From: Piromyces finnis | Lineage: Eukaryota > Neocallimastigomycota > Neocallimastigomycetes > Neocallimastigales > Neocallimastigaceae | Assembly (NCBI GenBank): GCA_002104945.1 | Contig: MCFH01000060.1 | Coordinates: forward strand, 1 to 64,000 | Direction: 5' to 3' | DNA length: 64,000 nt | Shown here: positions 31,901 through 43,733 of the stretch, piece after piece | Layout of the letters: every line of letters begins with the position of its first letter | Numbering within the stretch: the stretch's first letter is position 1 | Made by a program: the position numbers and the translations under genes | The notes under the pieces: generated by a model | The model's database searches: none | Told to the model about the DNA's origin: nothing | The model's input: only the letters and a program-made list of their open reading frames with translations

Positions 31901-32895
31901 TATTTGATTAGAAGATTCTTCAGTTCTTCTAACGTCTGTCTATCCGAAGTTAATTTACTAAAGGCGTGGTTCACGGTAGGTCGAACTTGGAAAAGCATGA
32001 TGGTTAATTGAATGTCTTCGGAACATCCAATTAATTTGACATATTGGGAGAATTTTCCTAAGTATTCGGAAGCTTTTCCCCAACTATGTCTGAGCTTCAT
32101 CAGGTCGATTTTGGTGATGTTGATATCCTTCGGGTTAAGGAATCTCTTACCCAAAGCTTCGTAAAGAACCTTTCTATTCGGATGAGATTCCTGGAAGTCT
32201 GCTTGTTCAACATCGTACCAATCTGCAGCATCACCAGTAAGACAATCTTCAATGAAGTTTACTTTCACAGCTTCATTGTTTCCATAGAACTTGATGTGTC
32301 TTAGGAAGTGATGTTCGCATCGACGGATGAATCTACGTAATTGAATACTTTCTCCTGAGTAAGAAAGCATTTTTTCAGCGACGTTTGGAGGCGAAGCATC
32401 TCCCATGATGACGTCACCGTCAGGTTCGTGAGGGGTAGTAGCAGAAGGAGTAACGGGAGTAGACAACTCATCAACTCTTTGAGTAGCCTTGCTGATATGA
32501 GCTTTGATATCAGCGAGTTGATTGTCTTTCCTAGCATCGTTGACTTCTAAGGTAGCCATCTTACCCATAATAACTTGAGTAGAGTTTTCCAAAACAGTCA
32601 AACGATCATTGAGACTTTCGTTTTCCCTTCTGGTAGCTTGAATATCAACCTTTAACTGATTGATATTCCCAGTTAAGGTAGCAGTTAAAGACTCAATGAG
32701 GGCCTTGAGATCCTCATTAGTAGTTGGCTTCTGAGTAGGATTACTCGTAGAAGCATTAGCTTGTCCGGAATGATTAGGCATCTTTGATTTTCTTACGGGA
32801 GTATTTCCTGGGGAACGTTCTTTCTTGGTAGTTTGTAGGCGGTTAAAAAATTCTTTTGTATCCACTTTAATAGGTGTAAGTGGAGATTTTTCCAT
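28906..32895 (-). pseudogene. G3 Gag-Pol ORF, ends abnormally in integrase
   Basis: ATG at 32895, 81 nt after the 5' LTR, 1329 codons. Gag has a predicted coiled coil around residues 60-150 (LIESLTATL...LENSTQV) and an Asn-rich tail without a CCHC knuckle. The protease is SLLDSGSTTNVI. RT has FTKLDLKSAY and VYLDDIIIYS. RNase H has ECDAS, EKELLAI and YSDHQNL. Integrase has an HHCC finger (HDAPTAGH...CSVC) and MDFITDLP, and reaches LPTAKETA. At the 28944 breakpoint the frame runs into inverted sequence and stops at 28906 after about 13 wrong residues. The single gag-pol frame and the lack of a zinc knuckle resemble Tf1. Confidence 0.93.
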
Positions 32896-32965
32896 TAAAC
32901 TTTAATTATTATATTTAGTTATTAATAATTACTAACTAATTGGTGCTTAGCGCACTTTTATAATA

Positions 32966-32976
32966 AGCGTTAGTAA
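32966..32976 (-). promoter_or_regulatory. G3 primer-binding site, self-primer type
   Basis: The 11 nt directly after the 5' LTR on the sense strand read TTACTAACGCT. Their exact complement, AGCGTTAGTAA, lies in the LTR (plus strand 33224-33234 shows the reverse), 31 nt downstream of TATAAAAA (33273-33266, minus strand). This is the same geometry as in G2. Confidence 0.7.
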
Positions 32977-33594
32977 TGTCAAAAAGCGATTTGTTATTAA
33001 AGAAAAGTGTGGTAAGCACACTAGTTATATTAATTAATAAATATAATACGCTTTCCTATTGAAGGCGTAAAGCTAATAATATTTATATAAAGAAATTTAA
33101 ATAATATTTTTATTTTAGCAATAACTTAATATCAGCATATATTAAGTTATTAAAAATATTAAAATTTTTAAAGTTTTAGGTTTTATAGGAGTTTATAAAT
33201 TTTATTAACTTTAGGTTAAAAAATTACTAACGCTAAAGCTTCGTAATTTTTGTCAATTTTTGTTCTTTTTATACATGAACAATTTTAATTATTACATTTT
33301 TTAATTTTAATTAATTATTATCTAATTATAAAATATTTAATTTTTATAAATTAATAATTAATATAATTATTGTAAATAGTTAATAAATTTAAATTAAAAT
33401 TTTTAATAATAAAATTTTAATAATTTTAAAAAATTTAATAATTTCAAATATTAGAAATTTTATACTTTGAAATTTTTTAATAAAAATTTAAAAAATAAAT
33501 TTTTTCAAATTTTCAAATTTTCAAATTTTAAAAAAATTTTTAATTTTTTCCATGTGTCCAAATTTTCTAAATTTTTATATATGTTATTGTGACA
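32977..33594 (-). repeat. G3 5' LTR (family X)
   Basis: 618 bp, TGTCAAAAAGCG...TTATTGTGACA on the plus strand. Confidence 0.93.
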
Positions 33595-33597
33595 ATT

Positions 33598-34908
33598 TGT
33601 AAAAAATATTTGTGACTGTAAAATATTGTATTAATAGAATAATGTATTTAATACGTATTTAAAATAATGTACAATGTATTGAATTAATGTACCGTAAATC
33701 TTTACAAGATTTATATCACAATACATTAACATAAATCTATGTGAAATATAAAGTTACGATAAAATAATGTATTACAATACATTAACATAAATTTATGTAA
33801 ATTTAATTTTATGATAAGATAAAGTTTTTGATGATAAAATAAATTTTTTAAATTAAATAATTTTTAACCAATAAATATTTTAGATAAGAAAAAAATTTTT
33901 TTTTAAACTAAGCCTCAAAATTAGAAATAAATAAATTAAATATATGTTTGAAATATAATCAACCACATAGTAAATAAATCAAAACTTTATTTTAAGTTTA
34001 GAAAATTCTTTAGTAAATAAATTGAATTTAAATAGTTTAATACAAATAATTTCTTTTAATAAATGCATAAATGTAAACAATGTAAAATTATAATATTAAA
34101 ACATGTATATTAGAATTTATTCAATTTATTTAAAAAGTATAAATAAAGAAAATTTTTCAACTATTGAAACGATAGTTGGAAAATCGTATAGTTTAGTTAT
34201 ATAGTTAGTTTAGATTATTAGTTTTAATTTAATTAGTTAATAATTGATTACCTAGTGAGGGCTCTGGTGAAATAACCTTCACGGTAAAGTAATCAACGGT
34301 TGTTTTAGTTTAGTTTAGTTTAATATAATTTAATAAATAAAAAGTTTAATAATTAATAAATTTATAACTAGTGTTTAGTTTAGTTAGTGTATACAAACCT
34401 GAACTTAGTTTAAAATATTTTACAGTGACCATAAGTTTGCCCACAAATATTTCAATTGAAACCATATATTCTGGTCACCATTTATTGGCCAGATATATGT
34501 ATAACCATATATTAATGGTTATTAATTAAATAGGAAGTTTATTTGCTTTACCCAATCAAGTGGTAAAGAAAATAAACTAATATAGTTAAATAGTATAGTT
34601 AAAACTAACGTTAAATACTTTAGCGTTAGTATTAGAGTAAATTAGTAACTATAATAATAATTAATGTATATAATTATAATTAATAAATAAAAGATATAAT
34701 TAATATAGAATTATTTAAGTAAACATTATTTCATAAAATCTTTATACATTTGTTTGTAATTATTTTAGTGTTATAATATTTATTTTATTTCTTTTATTAT
34801 TTTTTATAAAACTTTGTTTAGTTATTAACTCGTATAGAGAGGTAATAACTAACTTAATTAACTAAATTATACAACTTATTAACTAATATTATAAAAACAC
34901 CTTTTACA
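33598..34908 (+). repeat. Solo LTR, family Y copy 3 (interrupted by V3; its first bases also at 26934-26935)
   Basis: TGTAAAAAATATTTG...CACCTTTTACA. Its TSD TAATT lies at 26929-26933 and 34909-34913, because G3 inserted in the first two bases of this LTR and duplicated ATTTG. Before G3 arrived, Y3 began 13 bp from the mature 5' end of tRNA-Cys, with its duplication at -12 to -8. Confidence 0.88.
33617..34424 (+). repeat. Solo LTR, family V copy 3, inside Y3
   Basis: 808 bp, TGTAAAATATTG...AATATTTTACA, with exact TSD GTGAC (33612-33616 and 34425-34429). The uninterrupted site is visible in Y2. Confidence 0.92.
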
Positions 34909-35722
34909 TAATTGTTGGTAAATAATAAAATTAATAAATATAAAATTATTATTAAACCTGATTTTTAAGTTAACCCTAAAAGTAACTTAAAACAAGTTAT
35001 AGTTTAATTAAGTACTTTACCAAAATTCTTAAATAAAATTAATCCTAAACACTGCATATATTTTGATTATTGAAAGAAAATAATAAACTTTAATTAATCG
35101 AGATCAAGATATATAACTCTTGTTAAATTAATTGTTAAATATTTAATAACTTCGTTAGTAAATTACACTTTAAAAGTAAACAAATATAATAATTCATGTT
35201 ATAAAATAATATAATTAAACACCTTTATTAAAACATTAAAAATAATTATTACTTTAATTAATTGTAAAATAAACAACTTTTTATATTCTTTAACTTTTAA
35301 TTATTTCTTTTATTGTTATTTCTAATTACTTTTATTACTTTTATTGTAAATAGTTATTAATTTTATTGTTTTAATGTAAATAGTTTAAATCTAAAAGAAA
35401 ATATAAATACATGTAAATATTCTTATTTTAATCATTATTATTATTATTAATAAAGAAATATTATATAGTTAGATTAATATTTTATAATTTTAATAATCAC
35501 TTTTATACTTAAATAAATAAAATTTTAAATATTTAAATATTAGAAAAACGAGTGTTTTTAATAAAACAATTTAGTGTCTTAATAAAACAATTTTATTAAT
35601 TTTTATAAAAACGATTTTAAATCTTAATCAATATAACTTATATAGTTATAACAAAAGATATAATATAATAATCACTTTTTGAAGTAAAATTCAAAATTAA
35701 GATTATTATCAAATTATATCAT
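34909..35722. other. AT-rich spacer with a low-copy repeat
   Basis: No gene seen. A segment near 35062-35110 (ATTGAAAGAAAATAATAAAC) resembles 47383-47432, and the 3' end near 35650-35720 resembles 47440-47500, so it may be part of another old repeat. Confidence 0.5.
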
Positions 35723-36333
35723 TGTCACAATAACATATATAAAAATTTAAAAAATTTGGACACATGGAAAAAATTAAAAATTTTTTTAAAATTTGAAAAT
35801 TTGAAAATTTGAAAAAATTTATTTTTTAAATTTTTATTAAAAAATTTCAAATTATAAAATTTCTAATATTTGAAATTATTAAATTTTTTTTAAAATTTTA
35901 TTATTAAAAATTTTATTTTAAATTTATTAACTCTTTACAATAATTATATTAATTATTAGTTTATAAAAATTAAATATTTTATAATTAGACAATAATTAAT
36001 TAAAATTAAAAAATGTAATAATTAAAATTGTTCATGTATAAAAAGAACAAAAATTGACAAAAATTACGAAGCTTTAGCGTTAGTAATTTTTTAACCTAAA
36101 GTTAATAAAATTTATAAACTCCTATAAAACCTAAAACTTTAAAAATTTTAATATTTTTAATAACTTAATATATGCTGATATTAAGTTATTGCTAAAATAA
36201 AAATATTATTTAATTTTCTTTATATAAATATTATTAGCTTTACGCCTTCAATAGGAAAGCGTATTATATTTGTTAATTAATATAACTAGTATGCTTACCA
36301 CACTTTTCTTTAATAAAAAATCGCTTTTTGACA
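35723..36333 (+). repeat. Solo LTR, family X copy D
   Basis: TGTCACAATAACA...GCTTTTTGACA, 611 bp. The flanks ATCAT and TTAAT do not match. Confidence 0.88.
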
Positions 36334-36341
36334 TTAATTTG

Positions 36342-37168
36342 TGTTAAGGAATGAACATAAATAGTTAAAATTGCTATAACTCAATTATGAACTATTTACA
36401 TTCCTTACTACTGTTTAACTCTATTTTTGAATTATAAAATTATATAATAATTTTTATACATTTTCTTATTAATTAATTATATTTTATTATATAGTTATAT
36501 TATTTGTATATAGTTATTTCATTACTTTTAATATTAGTCTTATTATAATGTTTTATTCTTATAAAATTTTACTTAATTTTTATTATTAAAATAGTTATAG
36601 GTATTTTATTAATATTTAAGGTTCATTTTATTAATTAACTTTATTGTATAATATTTTATAATTTAAAATTATGACATAAAAATTTATTATAATTTTTACT
36701 AAAAGAGGCAACTGTTACACCCAAAACAGAAGATACCTCGACAGAAAAATTATTATTTATGTCTAAAAAAGGGCATAATTAATTGAATAATATAATTTTA
36801 TTATATGTTATAATTATATGATATGCAAAAATGTTACACATATCATAAATTAAAAATTTATTAGTTATAAATTAAAAATTTTTCTATTCGAATATTAAGA
36901 GATTATTCATAATATATATTAAGGATTTAATTAATATATGTTACAGTGAATGATCCATATACTATGAATGAAATCAATTTAAATCCTTAGCTATCCAAAA
37001 CCATTAAATTTCAAATAATGGATAGTTGGAAAAAGTACGAGGATTTTTGAGAAAAATTTTAAAAATTGAAAAATCAAAAATAAATTAAATGAATAAAAAT
37101 TAAAATTAAATAAATTTTTATTTTTATAACTATTCAAGTGTTTTGTGATATCTTATTTGAACCGTAGC
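36342..37168 (+). repeat. Solo LTR of family G1 (uninterrupted)
   Basis: TGTTAAGGAATGAAC...CCGTAGC(A), with exact TSD ATTTG (36337-36341 and 37169-37173). It contains the intact GCAAAAATGTTACAC sequence that G2 split in the G1 LTR at 4.8 kb. Confidence 0.93.
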
Positions 37169-37176
37169 ATTTGTTG

Positions 37177-37857
37177 TGTAAGAATTTAATAAATAATTTT
37201 AATTATATATGTACATTCTTAACTACAATGTAATAATACACTGTAAGTAATATAATAATATAACTATATTCACAAAATGAGTAATACGTATCTTTAATGT
37301 TTTGTTTTATTCTTATTTTTAAATTTTTGAATAATAATTTTTTTAAAAAATTTTATTAAAACTTCTCTTAATAAGTTTTGAGTTTATTTTTTCTTACAAA
37401 GAAAAAATAATAACTCTTGAATTTTTTAATTAAATTCAAGAGTTGTTTTATTTATAAGAATTTTAAAATTTTGGGTTAAATTAAAGAATTTTCTAGTCTG
37501 ACAAATAAATCTTCTAGGGAAAGACTAGATAAGAAAACCCTAGAAGGATTTCGATTAATAATCTATTCTTATTAATCACCGAATAATTAAATCAAAACCT
37601 ATTTGTGATAGGAAAAATATTTAATATCCGGTTCCTATCAATTTTACTTTAATTTTAATTTAGATAATAAAATATACTAAATAATTAAATAAAATGTTTA
37701 ATATAATTTAAAATAAAATTACAATTTAATTTACATTACACATATTACATAATAAGGATTGTTACATTTATAAAATATTAATAAAATAAAACATGAAAAA
37801 TGTATACATTTTAATAAGAAATATAGAATTACTTAAGTTTAATTCTAATTTCTTACA
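37177..37857 (+). repeat. Solo LTR, family S
   Basis: 681 bp, TGTAAGAATTTAA...AATTTCTTACA, with exact TSD TGTTG (37172-37176 and 37858-37862). The left duplication overlaps that of the G1 solo LTR by two bases. Confidence 0.85.
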
Positions 37858-38649
37858 TGTTGATACAAGATGCATAGAAAAATATAATATTTTAAGTATT
37901 TCATGAATAATATCTAATCCTTTTATAAATTGTATATCAATTACTAGTGTTAATAATAATTAAACTATATTAGTATAAATTATTATGACGCAAATGTTAC
38001 ACATATATTAGAATAATTAATTACACAAGAAACGAAAAGATATAAAAATAGTGATAAAGAACAATATATAAAAGAAGAAAAAAAACTTTTCATATATAAA
38101 TAATATTTGATATTTTAGTTTTAAGTATAAGTTCTATTTTATTTTATTTTAGTTACAGTTTATTTTAGTTTAGTTTTAGGTCACTAATTACGTATTTAGT
38201 ATTTATTTATTATATTTAATTCAGTTTAAAATATTAATTATAAAAGAAAAGAATAATTATTGTTTATTTTTATTATTTCAAAAAGTTATATTTTATTATT
38301 AATAAGAATTTTATCAACATATTTTTATATTTACATTTTATATTTAAGTATTTATATTCATTAAACAATAACTTTCGATTCTACTAGTATTGAACGTTAT
38401 TAATGTTATAATTATAATCATAATAATAATAATAATTAAATAAAGAAACTTTAAACCAAAATCTATTTAATTATATTATTATAAAATTTATTATTTTTAT
38501 TATTTGTTTTTATTATTTATTTTTATTATTATAAAATAGAAATAAATACAATATTATCTAATATATTATTCAACTCTCATTCCCTATTGCTAACGTTCAC
38601 AATTATATTTTATTTATGGTGTTTTTGAAATATATTGCATCATAAAATT
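37858..38649. other. AT-rich stretch, possible 5' LTR and leader of the gag-only element
   Basis: No gene. The last part (up to GCATCA near 38642) may be the end of a 5' LTR, because a primer-site-like sequence follows, but it does not clearly match the 3' LTR-like sequence at 40054-40636. Confidence 0.35.
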
Positions 38650-38668
38650 TGGTGGAGAATCCGGGCGT
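38650..38668 (+). promoter_or_regulatory. Possible tRNA-type primer-binding site
   Basis: TGGTGGAGAATCCGGGCG begins with TGG, the complement of a tRNA CCA end, 132 bp ahead of the gag ATG. Which tRNA it would match cannot be told from the window. Confidence 0.35.
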
Positions 38669-38799
38669 GGTAATACTGAAGTAATATGAAAACAGTTATA
38701 ATAATATGAGATTTATAAAGATAGGAAAACATAATAATAAATATTATAATATATATATATAAATATAAAAAAAAAAAGAGAAAAGAAAAGGAAAAGAAA

Positions 38800-39926
38800 A
38801 TGGATCCGTTTGAAATAATAAACATGCTTCCATTGTTGGATAACTTTGGAAAGGATATTGATAATTGGATCCAAGAATTTAGTGAAATTATGGAAATGTA
38901 TGAAATAATTAGTCCAAGGCGAATATTTACTTTTATAAAGGAATGTGTTAATGAAGATGTAAAGTATATACTCGAAGAATATAAAATTAATTATGGAAAA
39001 TATCCAACCTTTGATGATATACAAAAAATAATTGAAGAATATTTAAATATAACACAAAATGATAAATTCAATATTTTATTATCATTGAAAATAAAAAATA
39101 ATGAAAGAATAAAGCTATTTAATTATCGCGTAAGAATAAAATATAATTTATTAGATGAAAATTATAAAAAACTTTTTAATGTTAATAATTATGTTGAAAT
39201 GCTAAAAAGTAGACCATATATTCAAATGTTCTATTAAATGATTGTAAAACTCTTGAAGAAGCTTTTAAAGTTGCAGAGTTATCTTCAAAAGTTGAGGAAT
39301 ATAATGTATTTAATAATGAAGTAAATTATTCTTTTGGTTCAATTATGAATATTAATATGACAACTTTAAATCCAAGAATTAATGATATTAATATTAATAG
39401 TAATGATGATTGTGAAAAAAATATGGATTTATCAAATGTAAAAAATGAAATAGAAAATATAATAGAAGATGAAAATGAAGCTGATACATGTAATGAAAAT
39501 TTTAATAATAAATATGAGGACATGGAATGTAATAATAATTTATTAAATTCAATAAACCTAAGTGATTGTGATGAAGATAAAATTTTAAAACTTCAAGATA
39601 AAATACTTAATAATAAAATATTAGAAGATTATAAATATTTACGTAATAAAAAGATTAAAAAACGTTTAGAAAGCATAATTAATGGAGTTGTTATTGAAGA
39701 TAAAAATACCAATGATGAAAATAATATTTATAAAAATAATTATATTAGAGATGCTTTAAAGAATTATTGTCAATTATTAATAGTTAATCATAAATATAAT
39801 AAAACAGAAATAGATACAATGCAAAGTAAAATAAAAGAAAATTTTTCATTTAATTATGGAAATAATAGAAAGGATACCAAAATGTTAGAAAGGAACTATA
39901 GGTATAAGAGAAAAAGAAAACGATAA
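38800..39926 (+). pseudogene. Gag-like gene of a gag-only LTR element, one frameshift
   Basis: ATG at 38800 starts a 145-residue frame (MDPFEIINMLPLLDNF). It ends at 39237, but the adjacent frame continues the protein (NDCKTLEEAFKVAELSS, then MTTLNPRIND) to 39926. The text resembles the helical capsid part of retrotransposon Gag, followed by an Asn/Asp/Glu-rich segment and a basic tail ending RYKRKRKR. There is no zinc knuckle, protease or RT. Either a 1-nt indel broke one ORF near 39230 or translation shifts there. A GTGGGGG purine tract follows at 40039-40050. It could be a non-autonomous element or a co-opted gag; I favour the former. Confidence 0.55.
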
Positions 39927-40038
39927 ATACTTGAAATATAAATTTTATTTTTATTTATTATATATTTAGTATAAGAACAATATAAAAACCTATAATTTTA
40001 TTAATCCTTTGTTGACTTCAAGGGACGAAGTCTCATCT

Positions 40039-40050
40039 AAAGTGGGGGCA
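40039..40050 (+). promoter_or_regulatory. Polypurine tract of the gag-only element
   Basis: AAAGTGGGGGCA stands out in AT-rich DNA, directly before the LTR-like sequence that starts at 40054. Confidence 0.5.
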
Positions 40051-40053
40051 TCT

Positions 40054-40636
40054 TGATACGTGACGAACAGAAAATACTACTTTTGGTAGAAATTCCAGGT
40101 TAATTCATATAAGGGTTAAGATAATAATAAATTAATAATAACTTTAATTAATAATGAAATTAATTAATATGAAATTAATTAAAAAAAAATATTTAATATG
40201 TACTAATATAAATATAATTAATAATTAAAAAATTAAAATGATGTTCTTGATTTTGTAATTAAGTTCCAAAGATAATAAGATATAATAAAATGAGAAATTT
40301 AGTAGTAGTTTAGTAATATTAATAGTGAATAAGTAGTATATTTATATAGGAAAGATAGTTATTTTAAATATGTATTATTAATAATAAATAAATGTAAAAA
40401 TACTAATTATAATATATTTTAATAAAGATAAATATTTAATAATAATAAAAGGCTTATTTTGTTTATAATAATAATAATAATAATAACAATAAATAATAAT
40501 AAATAAGTAAATAAATACATAATAACTATATCACATAATTATTAATAACTGGAATATATTATTTCAGCAATATTCCTTATTACCACAACCTAAAAATAAA
40601 TAATATTATTATGATATTTTATTTTATAACGTATCA
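40054..40636 (+). repeat. LTR-like sequence, 3' of the gag-only element
   Basis: Runs from TGATACGTGACG to TATAACGTATCA, with inverted ends TGATAC/GTATCA and a preceding purine tract. No second copy was found in the window, so the boundaries are tentative. Confidence 0.45.
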
Positions 40637-40637
40637 T

Positions 40638-41261
40638 TGTCAAAAAGCGATTTTTAATTAAAGAAAAGTGTGGTAAGCACATTAGTTATATTAATTAACA
40701 AATATAATACGCTTTCCTATTGAAGGCGTAAAGCTAATAATATTTATATAAAGAAAATTAAATAATATTTTTATTTTAGCAATAACTTAATATCAGCATA
40801 TATTAAGTTATTAAAAATATTAAAATTTTTAAAGTTTTAGGTTTTATAGGAGTTTATAAATTTTATTAACTTTAAGTTAAAAAAAATTCCTAACGCTAAA
40901 GCTTCGTAATTTTTGTCAATTTTTGTTCTTTTTATACTTGAACAATTTTAATTATTACATTTTTTAATTTTAATTAATTATTATCTAATTATAAAATATT
41001 TAATTTTTATAAATTAATAATTAATATAATTATTGTAAATAGTTAATAAATAAATTTAAAATAAAATTTTTAATAATAAAATTTTAATAATTTTAAAAAA
41101 TTTAATAATTTCAAATATTAGAAATTTTATACTTTGAAATTTTTTAATAAAAATTTAAAAAATAAATTTTTTCAAATTTTCAAATTTTCAAATTTTAAAA
41201 AAATTTTTAATTTTTTCCATGTGTCCAAATTTTTTAAATTTTTATATATGTTATTGTGACA
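40638..41261 (-). repeat. Solo LTR, family X copy E
   Basis: TGTCAAAAAGCG...TTATTGTGACA, 624 bp. The flanks ATCAT and TAATT do not match. It touches the ends of the LTR-like repeat on the left and U-b on the right. Confidence 0.88.
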
Positions 41262-41320
41262 TAATTTGTAATACGAGGAGGATATTATCTTAATTCTATA
41301 TTTTACTATAGAAAGTGATA

Positions 41321-42321
41321 TGTGAAGATATTAACTGGATTTAAAACAAATTCAGATAATATCTAATTAATTAAACATAATAATTATAATTAAATGATTT
41401 CAATGATTATTTTAAAACACCTTTAAAAGTCACCTTTTAAATTTTGATTCAGCAAAAGGGTTATGATTTCAAAAATTTAATATCAATACACTATAACCCT
41501 TAACCAAAAATAAACAAACACGAAACAAAGCGTAACTCGCCAAAAACGAACGCTACGGCTATAAGTACTACGGTTGTGGAACTAAGTTTATTAGAAAGCT
41601 TAAGGAAAAAGCAATATTTTGGTACAATCGCGGTCATTCTAACTGGTCATTTAAGAAAGATATGGTCATTTGAAGATTTTAATAAGTAAATTAAAATCAA
41701 TATGATATCAAGTATGGATCATAGACATTTCTTATGACTTGACGAAAATTAAAAATATATCAATAGAAATTTTAATTATATTAATTTAATTAATGATAGT
41801 GACTGTTACTAAAAATAGAACTAAACCATTTAGGTGTAACAGTTAACATTTATAAATTAAATAATTCTAATTATTATAAAATAGGTTAATGGATCAAGTG
41901 TTTAAATGATTAATCATGTTTATTTTATTTTATTTATTTTATGTCATGACAAAACAAACAAACAAACAAACAAACAATCTTATTATGTTATTAATATATT
42001 ACATGTAATACTTTATTTTTATCAATTTAATAATCTGAACAAAGAATATAAAATAGAATGAATTGAATTTGATTTTAATTCTTTGTAAAGATTATAGTTA
42101 TAATCTTAATTATATAGTTATTAAATATATTATCATTTATATTATTATTACTAAATAAATAAAATTTTATAAAAAAGTTATTCTAAAAAATAAATATTAA
42201 TTTTTCATTTGGAAGTTTAAAGTGTTATTTTATATTTAAATTTAATTTCTTAAAAAACATATTTACTATATAATTAATAACATTCTGACCTGGCCGCATA
42301 ACCAAATCCCAAAACTTAACA
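41321..42321 (-). repeat. Solo LTR, family W copy 3, inside U-b
   Basis: 1001 bp, TGTGAAGATATT...AAACTTAACA, with exact TSD TGATA (41316-41320 and 42322-42326). Confidence 0.92.
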
Positions 42322-42669
42322 TGATAATATCTGTATCTAAAAATTTATAAATAAAAATAAGGAAAATAAAAATAGAATAAATGATTTTTATACTTGTTCA
42401 TTTGCAAGTGTTAGTTAGTTTTTAATATAAAATGTTATTTTATTTAATTATAAAATTATTATATTATCATATTATTTAATAACTCTAGTATTATTAAATA
42501 ATTAAAATTTAATACATCTAGTATGTATTATAAATGTTGTAAAATAAATATTGTTTTATTAAGTATAAATATCTAATTTTTCTCTCTTGGATAATTAGTA
42601 ACCATAATATATAAATTTAATATAACTATATCTAATTTTTATGGATTATTAGGAACATCTTTTAAAAAA

Positions 42670-42825
<156 letters not shown>

Positions 42826-42858
42826 TTATAATTTATAAATTTAATTATTTATCATTTG

Positions 42859-42911
42859 TGATACAATAGAGAATATTATCATAATTCTATATTTTACTAT
42901 AGAAAGTGATA
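42859..42911 (+). repeat. Family U copy c, 5' fragment
   Basis: TGATACAATAGAG...AGAAAGTGATA repeats the first 50 bp of U-b, directly after its right ATTTG. It is cut at the same site that W3 used in U-b. Confidence 0.6.
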
Positions 42912-42995
42912 TGTCACGAATACTAGTGAAATATACAATTTCAAGATCACTTGAAATTGTAGATTTCACTTATAAAATTTCAAAATCAACAATAT
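42912..42995 (-). repeat. Family T copy 2, terminal fragment
   Basis: TGTCACGAATACTAG through AAAATCAACAA is the reverse complement of the last ~85 bp of T1. It then breaks into the integrase fragment that follows. Confidence 0.75.
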
Positions 42996-42999
42996 TATT

Positions 43000-43733
43000 A
43001 TCTCTGGTGGACCATGCCTAGCAATTACCTCAGAAATTTTATAACTTCTTCTGATTTAATGTTTGGAATAGCCTTTGCTTCAGGCCATTTTGTAAAATAG
43101 TCAACTAAAGTTATAATATAATTATTACCTTGTTTTGTTTCTGGTAATGGTCCTACGATATCTAGTCCTACTCTTGTAAATGGCCTTTCAACAGGAGTAA
43201 TATTATTTTTCGTGTTCTTTGGTAGGGGTTTAGGTCTGAATAGTTGGCATTTGTGGCAAGATTTTACCCACATCTTCACATCATTCCAGATTCCTGGCCA
43301 ATAGTAGGACTGTAACATTCTAAGTGTAGTCTTCTCGGCACCTTCGTGTCCTATATTATGAGCTCTATCTATTACATCTTTTTTTTATCTTCTTCTCTAT
43401 ATATAACTTTCAAATACATATCATTCTTTTTGTAGTATAAAATGTTATCTATGATTTGATAATTTTTACTAAAATATTTTATTATACCTTCCGGTAGGTC
43501 TAAATCTTTAGGTTTAAATTCATTTAATATTGCGTTAATTGTTAATAGAACTCCTTCATTCTTTTTCAATGGTAGTCGGGACAGTGCATCTGCGAAAACA
43601 TTCTTTTTACCTTTTTCATATTTAATTATAATATTGTATTTATTGAATTCCTCGATCCATCTTAGGTGTCTTCCTTTTACTGGTAAACTTTTATTGAAAA
43701 ATTCTATTAATGGTTTATGATCAACGTATTATT
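43000..43733 (-). pseudogene. Decayed Ty3 pol fragment (RNase H end to integrase core)
   Basis: Read on the minus strand from 43733: YVDHKPLIEF, DALSRLPL (end of RNase H), a spacer, the integrase finger (HNIGHEG...CHKCQ), GLDIVGPLP and DYFTKWPEA, ending near RHGPPEI. A frameshift lies in an A8 run (plus-strand T8 near 43379-43386) and another near 43030-43040. Both ends are broken: it joins T2 on the left and an oppositely oriented Ty3 fragment on the right. Confidence 0.85.

Larger units (their letters stand above)
26936..33594 (-). mobile_element. Ty3/gypsy element G3 (LTR family X) with an internal inversion
   Basis: A 6659-bp element with LTRs 26936-27554 and 32977-33594 that differ at only a few sites, and exact TSD ATTTG (26931-26935 and 33595-33599). 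The second base of the 26936 LTR is T instead of G. It inserted into the first two bases of Y3, which itself sits just upstream of tRNA-Cys. Gag-pol is one frame, broken by inversion of about 472 bp within integrase, so this copy cannot make a normal integrase. Confidence 0.94.
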
